From: Syntrophaceae bacterium
GTDB taxonomy: Bacteria > Desulfobacterota > DTXE01
Reading direction: 5' to 3'
NCBI GenBank assembly: GCA_012962595.1
Contig: DTXE01000220.1
Coordinates: 1 to 11,608 of the forward strand
Length of the DNA: 11,608 nt
Shown here: one piece after another, positions 7,849-11,608 of the stretch
Position numbering within the stretch: the stretch's first letter is position 1
Layout of the letters: each line of letters opens with the position of its first letter
Notes under the pieces: model-generated
What the model saw: only the letters and a program-made list of their open reading frames with translations
Databases searched by the model: none
What the model was told of the DNA's origin: nothing
Translations under genes and position numbers: made by a program

Positions 7849-8415
7849 TTATCTCTGCCCTCCTAAAGGCATGGTCTTTAAAGGGGTGTAAATAGGACCA
7901 TGGGGGTAGAGGTCGCTTTTAAATAAAATGATCTCCCCTACTTTAAATGGCTGTGATAGATAGTCCTTTAACGCTACTAACCGATCTAGCAGGGTTTTAT
8001 GCACCTTGGTCTTAACACGCCCAATAGTTAGGTGTGGACTAAAGGTCCTCTCTTCAGGTCTGAAACCGATGGTCTCAAGCTCCCCCTCCATCCTCCTATG
8101 GATATCCCTTAAGCGGTCAACCTCACCTGATATTCCCACCCAGATGACCCTGGGACTTCTGATATGAGGAAAGGCTCCAACTCCCTCCGCTCGTAAAATC
8201 AGGTGGGACTCCTTTGCTACTATCTTAGATACCATACCATCGATTCTTTCCACATCCCTGGATTCTATATTGCCTAAGAACTTCAGGGTCAGATGAATAT
8301 TATGTGGTGTTACCCATTTTACCTTGGTATCGGTTTCTTTAAGCCTCTCTTGAATACTTTTAAGTTCCTTGTGTATTGGTTCTGGAAGCCTAATAGCTAA
8401 AAAGGAGCGTATCAT
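7849..8415 (-). CDS. thpR: RNA 2',3'-cyclic phosphodiesterase (ThpR/LigT, 2H family)
   Basis: A small cytoplasmic 2H-phosphoesterase that hydrolyses 2',3'-cyclic phosphate RNA ends to 2'-phosphate; the family was first described as a 2'-5' RNA ligase. The two catalytic H-x-T/S-x motifs are intact: H41-L-T-L in the N-terminal half (before KFLG) and H128-L-T-I in the C-terminal half (after FSP). The length of 188 residues fits the family (175-190). I chose ATG at 8415. A TTG one codon upstream (8418) is also possible, and both lie inside the end of cinA. The gene overlaps cinA by 26 bases in another frame and lacks a good Shine-Dalgarno, so coupling to cinA translation is likely. It ends 21 bases before recA. 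Its physiological RNA substrate in bacteria is not established. Confidence 0.93.
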   Translation of the reverse strand: MIRSFLAIRLPEPIHKELKSIQERLKETDTKVKWVTPHNIHLTLKFLGNIESRDVERIDGMVSKIVAKESHLILRAEGVGAFPHIRSPRVIWVGISGEVDRLRDIHRRMEGELETIGFRPEERTFSPHLTIGRVKTKVHKTLLDRLVALKDYLSQPFKVGEIILFKSDLYPHGPIYTPLKTMPLGGQR

Positions 8416-9646
8416 CAATCAGGTATCTTCTCACCCAATCAAGGGCATACTCAGAGGCTATAATCTTTATACTTTCACGGGAACCTTGGAATCTAAATCC
8501 CCTGGCCACAGTGGCCCTACTGGTAGACATACCCATAAAAACCGTTCCTACAGGCTTTTCATTAGTGCCTCCAGTGGGTCCCGCTATACCTGTCACACTG
8601 AGGCCCAAATCGGCTCCGCTACTAATCCTTATATTCCTTGCCATCCATTCAGCACACTCACCGCTTACCGCACCATAATCCTCCAGCACCTTCTTAGGAA
8701 CCTTCAATAACTCCTCCTTAGAGCGATTACTATAAACCACCACATCTCGATCCAGATAATCTGAACTCCCAGGAATATCAGTTATTCTATGCCCGATTAG
8801 GCCTCCGGTGCAGGATTCAGCGATAGCAAGAGTAAGTCTCCTAGACCTCAAAAGGTGACCTATAACTTCCTCCAAGGTCTGGCCATTCCGTCCAAAGACA
8901 TAACTACCCAATCTCTTCCTGATAGCCTCTTCAGTCTCTCTCAGTTTATCCTGTGTCTGCTGAAACTCTTTGCCTCTCACAGTAATGATAATATGAGTTT
9001 CCGGGAACCTAGGCAGGAAACTGATGGTAACCCCCTTTTGCTCTTCCCCTATCCCCTGGCAAAGTTGGTTAACCTTGGTTTCTTCCAAACCGAAAACCTT
9101 AAGAATGCGCTCTTTAATATATGTTCTGTGGGACATCTTATCTAGAAGGCCAGGTATAACATGGCTATCGAGCATATTTCTCATTTGTTCAGGCACTCCT
9201 GGTAGAAAGAACAGTGGTTTTTCATGGTGAATGATGAAAAAACCACAAACATGATGCACAGGATCAATGACTTCTGCCCCTTGGGGTAGCAGAGCAAGCT
9301 TTTGATGCTCGGGGGTCATAGCTATACCTCGATCTCTAAGTGAGCTTTCTAGTCGACTCAGTATATCAGCATTTTGAACAAGTGGCCTTTCAAGGGTCTT
9401 AGCAATAATCTCAGTGGTTATATCGTCCGAGGTAGAACCCAGACCTCCAGTTATTATAGCAAAATCGGAGCGTGCAATGGCACATCTTAGGGTAGACTCG
9501 ATGGTGCTAGCCTCATCCCCTATTATGGTTATACCTCTAACATAAAATCCTGCCAGTGTCAGCCTGCGGGCTGCATAGCATCCGTTGAGATCAGAAACTT
9601 GACCTGTTACAAGCTCATTCCCAATAACTATAATTTCACCTCTCAT
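8390..9646 (-). CDS. cinA: CinA: nucleotide pyrophosphatase/NMN deamidase two-domain protein
   Basis: A full-length CinA-family protein (418 residues, usual 410-425). The N-terminal MoaB/MogA-like COG1058 domain (about 1-165) contains GNELVTGQ (9-16), TGGLGSTSDDIT (66-77) and LPGVPEQM (148-155). In characterised members it hydrolyses ADP-ribose or related pyrophosphates. The C-terminal PncC domain (about 255-410), which deamidates nicotinamide mononucleotide, has AESCTGG (276-282) and VTGIAGPTGGT followed by KPVGTV (351-369). The common GLGPT appears here as GLGST, a mild variant. Whether both activities are retained cannot be told from sequence. The ATG lies 2 bases after the pgpA stop with no Shine-Dalgarno, so it is probably translationally coupled. 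The name comes from competence-induced Streptococcus; no competence genes are present here. The cinA-recA neighbourhood is widespread in bacteria. Confidence 0.96.
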   Translation of the reverse strand: MRGEIIVIGNELVTGQVSDLNGCYAARRLTLAGFYVRGITIIGDEASTIESTLRCAIARSDFAIITGGLGSTSDDITTEIIAKTLERPLVQNADILSRLESSLRDRGIAMTPEHQKLALLPQGAEVIDPVHHVCGFFIIHHEKPLFFLPGVPEQMRNMLDSHVIPGLLDKMSHRTYIKERILKVFGLEETKVNQLCQGIGEEQKGVTISFLPRFPETHIIITVRGKEFQQTQDKLRETEEAIRKRLGSYVFGRNGQTLEEVIGHLLRSRRLTLAIAESCTGGLIGHRITDIPGSSDYLDRDVVVYSNRSKEELLKVPKKVLEDYGAVSGECAEWMARNIRISSGADLGLSVTGIAGPTGGTNEKPVGTVFMGMSTSRATVARGFRFQGSRESIKIIASEYALDWVRRYLIDDTLLFSY

Positions 9647-9648
9647 GA

Positions 9649-10143
9649 CTAATGCCAGAAATGAAGAATTATCCTCTGAGAAAGATTGGCATAAATGCCG
9701 GCCATCACATCATCCAAGACTACTCCATAACCCCCGGAGAGTCGCAACTGGATAAGGCGGATGGGAAATGGCTTTGCAATGTCAAAGAACCTAAATAGTA
9801 AAAAGCCCAAGAATATATTCCTCCATGTAGCAGAGAACTGAAACATAGTCACTAAATAACCTAGAACTTCATCAATAACAATATGGGGGCTGTCCCTCTG
9901 ACCCAGTATCTGCTCTGCACGCCCGGAAACGAAGCATGCCAAAACCAAAATGCCCAATACCGTGAAGCTATAAATATATATTATATCGAGAGAAGAAAGA
10001 AGGACAAATAGCAGAATACCCACAAGTGTGCCAGCAGTACCAGGTGCTATAGGAGAGTAGCCTGCATAGGCTCCAGTGGCAACAAAAGTAACTACTCGTC
10101 TCACTGGCTTACACCCCAGATGCAAGAGTACAATCTGCACCAT
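9649..10143 (-). CDS. pgpA: Phosphatidylglycerophosphatase A
   Basis: An inner-membrane lipid phosphatase converting phosphatidylglycerol phosphate to phosphatidylglycerol. Family signatures align with E. coli PgpA: ATGAYAGYSPIAPGTAGTL (22-40), the acidic IVIDEVLG, FRFFDIAKPFPI, and GGYGVVLDDVMAG near the C-terminus. Hydrophobic membrane segments separate them, including about residues 36-70. The longest frame opens with ATG at 10143 (164 residues), and I keep it as the outer boundary. However, its purine tract (AAAGG) touches the ATG. A GTG at 10104 is better placed: it has GGGGTG (10112-10117) 7 bases upstream and would give a 151-residue protein beginning shortly before the conserved block. 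A promoter-like sequence also points to the later start. The gene lies 60 bases after larC and 2 before cinA. Confidence 0.95.
   Translation of the reverse strand: MVQIVLLHLGCKPVRRVVTFVATGAYAGYSPIAPGTAGTLVGILLFVLLSSLDIIYIYSFTVLGILVLACFVSGRAEQILGQRDSPHIVIDEVLGYLVTMFQFSATWRNIFLGFLLFRFFDIAKPFPIRLIQLRLSGGYGVVLDDVMAGIYANLSQRIILHFWH
10112..10117 (-). promoter_or_regulatory. Shine-Dalgarno favouring the GTG start of pgpA
   Basis: GGGGTG on the minus strand, 7 bases before GTG 10104-10102. The same hexamer serves larC (11394-11399). It supports the shorter pgpA product over the ATG at 10143. Confidence 0.45.
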
Positions 10144-10153
10144 CCTTTGTCAA
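10125..10153 (-). promoter_or_regulatory. Possible sigma-70 promoter at the start of pgpA
   Basis: The minus strand has a perfect TTGACA (10148-10153), a 17-base spacer and TACTCT (10125-10130). The -10 box matches the TATAAT consensus at only three positions. Transcription would start a few bases further on, around 10115-10120. That would exclude the ATG at 10143 but leave GTG 10104 with at most a very short leader. It could supply pgpA-cinA-thpR-recA-alaS independently of larC. Sequence-only call. Confidence 0.3.
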
Positions 10154-10203
10154 GGACTATTGTTGAAGGCCCCTGCCCTTACCACGTAGCCAGAATTTAG
10201 GCT

Positions 10204-11388
10204 TTAAGAACATTTCTCAAACATTTTTTTGGCAAACACAATAGCTTCATGGTAGATCTCTTTTAAGGGTATATCTTTCTTTTTGGCAATACACCTGCAG
10301 TCTTCATATTCTGGAAGGAAACGAGTGCTGCCAGAGGGATCCACCGCCACCTTCACCCGAATATCCCCATATGGAGTTTTCACCTTTTTTAAGCAACGTT
10401 TGGCAGTAATCCTCTCCACCTGGTGGCAACGGACGCCCAGGGTTGTTGATTCTCTGAAGAGAATATCCATAAGCCTGTCTCGATCCTCTCTTCGGGAGAC
10501 TACTCTAAGGAGTATACCGGGTCTGTTCTTTTTCATGTGTATGGGCAGAAGGGATACATCCAATGCCCCACATTCAAAAAGTTTCTCCATTATGTATCCA
10601 TGAAACATGGGATTCATATCATCAATATTGGTCTCCAGAACATCTACCTCTTGTGACAAAAGTCCCTTTTGTTCTTCACCCAAGACAATCCTTAAGAGAT
10701 TTGGGATAGGTGGCATATCACTTTCCCCTACTCCATAGCCTATGGAGGTGGGTCTCATAGGTGGAAACTCACCAAAGCCCTGAGAAATGGTAGCTATAAT
10801 GGCTGCACCTGTAGGGGTAACCAATTCCTGCTCCATGCCCGTGCAGTAGATGGGTATCCCTTTAAGAAGGGCAAGAGTGGCTGGGGTAGGGACTGGAAGG
10901 GTTCCATGCGAACATGTAACAAAACCTCTCCCCACCGGAATTTTTGAGGCATATACCTTGCTTATACCCAATGAAACCAGGCCTATAGCCGTTCCCACAA
11001 TATCGATAATGGAGTCGGTGGCCCCAATTTCGTGAAAATAGACCTTTTCCACATGACATCCATGGATACCTGCCTCCACCCTTGCTAGTTTTTGGAATAT
11101 TTTGAGTGCTATGCCCCTTACCCTTTCTTCTAAGGGGCTTTTTTGAATGAGTTCCTTTATATACAAGTAGCTTCTGGGGCTCTGTTTCCCCTTGTGGACT
11201 CCCACCCTTACCTTGCAACCCAAAATGCCGCATCTTTCCTCTCGGCTGAGTTTTATAGTATACCCAGAGAGCGGAAGTTTCTTTAATTCTGCCCTTAAGT
11301 GCTTTATAGAAAGCCCTGCATCTATCAGGGCACCTAAAACCATGTCACCACTTATTCCTGAAAAGCAATCAAAATAGGCAATGGGCAT
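10204..11388 (-). CDS. larC: LarC: nickel insertion protein for the nickel-pincer nucleotide cofactor
   Basis: CTP-dependent cyclometallase that inserts nickel to finish the nickel-pincer nucleotide cofactor used by LarA-type racemases and epimerases. The 394 residues hold the LarC1-like part with YFDCFSGISGDM (5-16), FHEIGATDSIIDIVG (118-132), HGTLPVPTPATLALL (161-175) and ELVTPTGAA (188-196). The LarC2-like part has ETNIDDMNP (252-260), GALDVSLLPIHMKKNRPG (274-291) and FLPEYEDC. Both parts are in one frame, unlike Lactiplantibacillus, where a programmed frameshift joins them. The start is ATG 11388: GGGGTG lies 5 bases upstream and it sits just after the small membrane ORF. A TTG at 11421 would add 11 atypical residues and overlap that ORF. 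LarB, LarE and LarA are not in the window, so the enzyme that needs the cofactor is unknown. Confidence 0.95.
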   Translation of the reverse strand: MPIAYFDCFSGISGDMVLGALIDAGLSIKHLRAELKKLPLSGYTIKLSREERCGILGCKVRVGVHKGKQSPRSYLYIKELIQKSPLEERVRGIALKIFQKLARVEAGIHGCHVEKVYFHEIGATDSIIDIVGTAIGLVSLGISKVYASKIPVGRGFVTCSHGTLPVPTPATLALLKGIPIYCTGMEQELVTPTGAAIIATISQGFGEFPPMRPTSIGYGVGESDMPPIPNLLRIVLGEEQKGLLSQEVDVLETNIDDMNPMFHGYIMEKLFECGALDVSLLPIHMKKNRPGILLRVVSRREDRDRLMDILFRESTTLGVRCHQVERITAKRCLKKVKTPYGDIRVKVAVDPSGSTRFLPEYEDCRCIAKKKDIPLKEIYHEAIVFAKKMFEKCS

Positions 11389-11393
11389 TTTGG

Positions 11394-11399
11394 CACCCC
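11394..11399 (-). promoter_or_regulatory. Shine-Dalgarno deciding the larC start
   Basis: GGGGTG on the minus strand, 5 bases before ATG 11388. Its first base is also the last base of the small membrane protein's TAG stop. Terminating ribosomes would therefore sit on the larC start site, an arrangement suited to translational coupling. Confidence 0.6.
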
Positions 11400-11563
11400 T
11401 ATCTTTTCTTGGAATATTCAAGGGCGTAGGCCAGGGCCATCATCAAAATGGCCAATCCACCTACTATCCAGATGCTACTTCCCAGAAACCGAAAAAAACG
11501 GGTCAAAAGAATGGCAAAGCCGATGGAAAGGATGAGGCGGATAATGAATATCTCAAATTGCAT
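11399..11563 (-). CDS. Small two-helix membrane protein, 54 residues
   Basis: Unrecognised family. It starts MQFEIFIIRLILSIGFAILL and ends in SKKR. Two hydrophobic stretches (about 4-24 and 29-47) are separated by a short R-F-F-R-F-L-G-S-S turn, and the basic tail suggests a cytoplasmic C-terminus: a helical hairpin with a very short loop. The ATG at 11563 has AAGG 6 bases upstream and a better AAGGAG 19 bases upstream. An in-frame stop lies 15 bases before the ATG, so it cannot extend. The TAG ends 10 bases before larC and overlaps its ribosome site, the strongest argument that it is translated. It also overlaps the end of a preceding frame by 11 bases. It may be a membrane accessory to the larC or pgpA products, but nothing in the sequence shows this. 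Confidence 0.6.
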   Translation of the reverse strand: MQFEIFIIRLILSIGFAILLTRFFRFLGSSIWIVGGLAILMMALAYALEYSKKR

Positions 11564-11608
11564 AGTATACCTTGTTTGCTAGCTCCTTTTCTTTAAATTC
11601 CAAATCCC
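11553..11608 (-). CDS. Possible C-terminal end of an upstream gene (partial)
   Basis: Reading from the right edge on the minus strand, one frame gives DLEFKEKELANKVYYAI followed by TGA at 11555-11553, overlapping the start of the 54-residue ORF by 11 bases. The charged composition and the short stop/start overlap are typical of adjacent operon genes. Another frame (ending KKRS and TAG) is also open to the edge, so the assignment is tentative. Seventeen residues are too few to name a family. Confidence 0.35.
   Translation of the reverse strand, partial: DLEFKEKELANKVYYAI

Noticed and set aside
8390..9646. CinA as a sign of natural competence genes.
   Set aside because: The family is widespread and metabolic (nucleotide repair), and no DNA-uptake gene is near.
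10144..10203. A terminator after larC formed by the AAGG...CCTT pairing.
   Set aside because: The stem is only about four pairs and lacks a following T-run.
10862..11233. Long antisense and alternative-frame open frames across larC, alaS, cinA, recA and the actin gene (for example 10862-11233, 8369-8710, 2518-2889).
   Set aside because: They lie over well-conserved genes in other frames, lack ribosome sites and domain features, and have the composition of shadow frames.
11389..11421. TTG at 11421 as the larC start, adding 11 residues.
   Set aside because: It has no ribosome site, overlaps the small membrane ORF, and the family normally starts just before the DCFSGISGDM motif.

Overview
The window looks like chromosome of a Gram-negative, probably anaerobic bacterium, most likely Desulfobacterota (former Deltaproteobacteria). 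This is inferred from a BamD-type outer-membrane lipoprotein (so two membranes), the nickel-cofactor gene larC, and the order pgpA-cinA-thpR-recA-alaS, which I associate with that group. Base composition and codon use look even throughout. I see no insertion sequence, integrase, tRNA, rRNA or CRISPR array, and no gene-free stretch above 300 bases.

Left arm, + strand (1-1993): a 5'-truncated thioredoxin reductase gene (trxB), then a BamD-like TPR lipoprotein. The BamD-like protein has an unusual C-terminal extension carrying a second copy of its last TPR unit. The two copies share a perfect 77-bp DNA repeat.

Right arm, - strand (2029-11608), read from high to low coordinates: the last codons of an unidentified gene, a 54-residue two-helix membrane protein, larC, pgpA, cinA, thpR, recA, alaS, a coiled-coil membrane protein, and an actin-like ATPase of the MamK type. 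Most junctions are tight (2-60 bases, or overlaps), so this reads as one long operon or a few overlapping transcripts. Several start codons (cinA, thpR, alaS) lack a well-placed Shine-Dalgarno and probably depend on translational coupling. A possible internal promoter lies at the start of pgpA. The two arms converge at about 1994-2028, with no clear terminator.

The housekeeping genes cover phospholipid synthesis (pgpA), nucleotide/cofactor repair (cinA), RNA 2',3'-cyclic phosphate chemistry (thpR), recombination (recA) and alanyl-tRNA charging (alaS). The most interesting part is the terminal pair. It encodes a MamK-family actin, whose best-known relatives position magnetosomes, and a single-span membrane protein with long coiled coils on both sides of the membrane. 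No recognisable magnetosome genes lie nearby. The pair is a candidate filament-plus-membrane-anchor module of unknown cargo.
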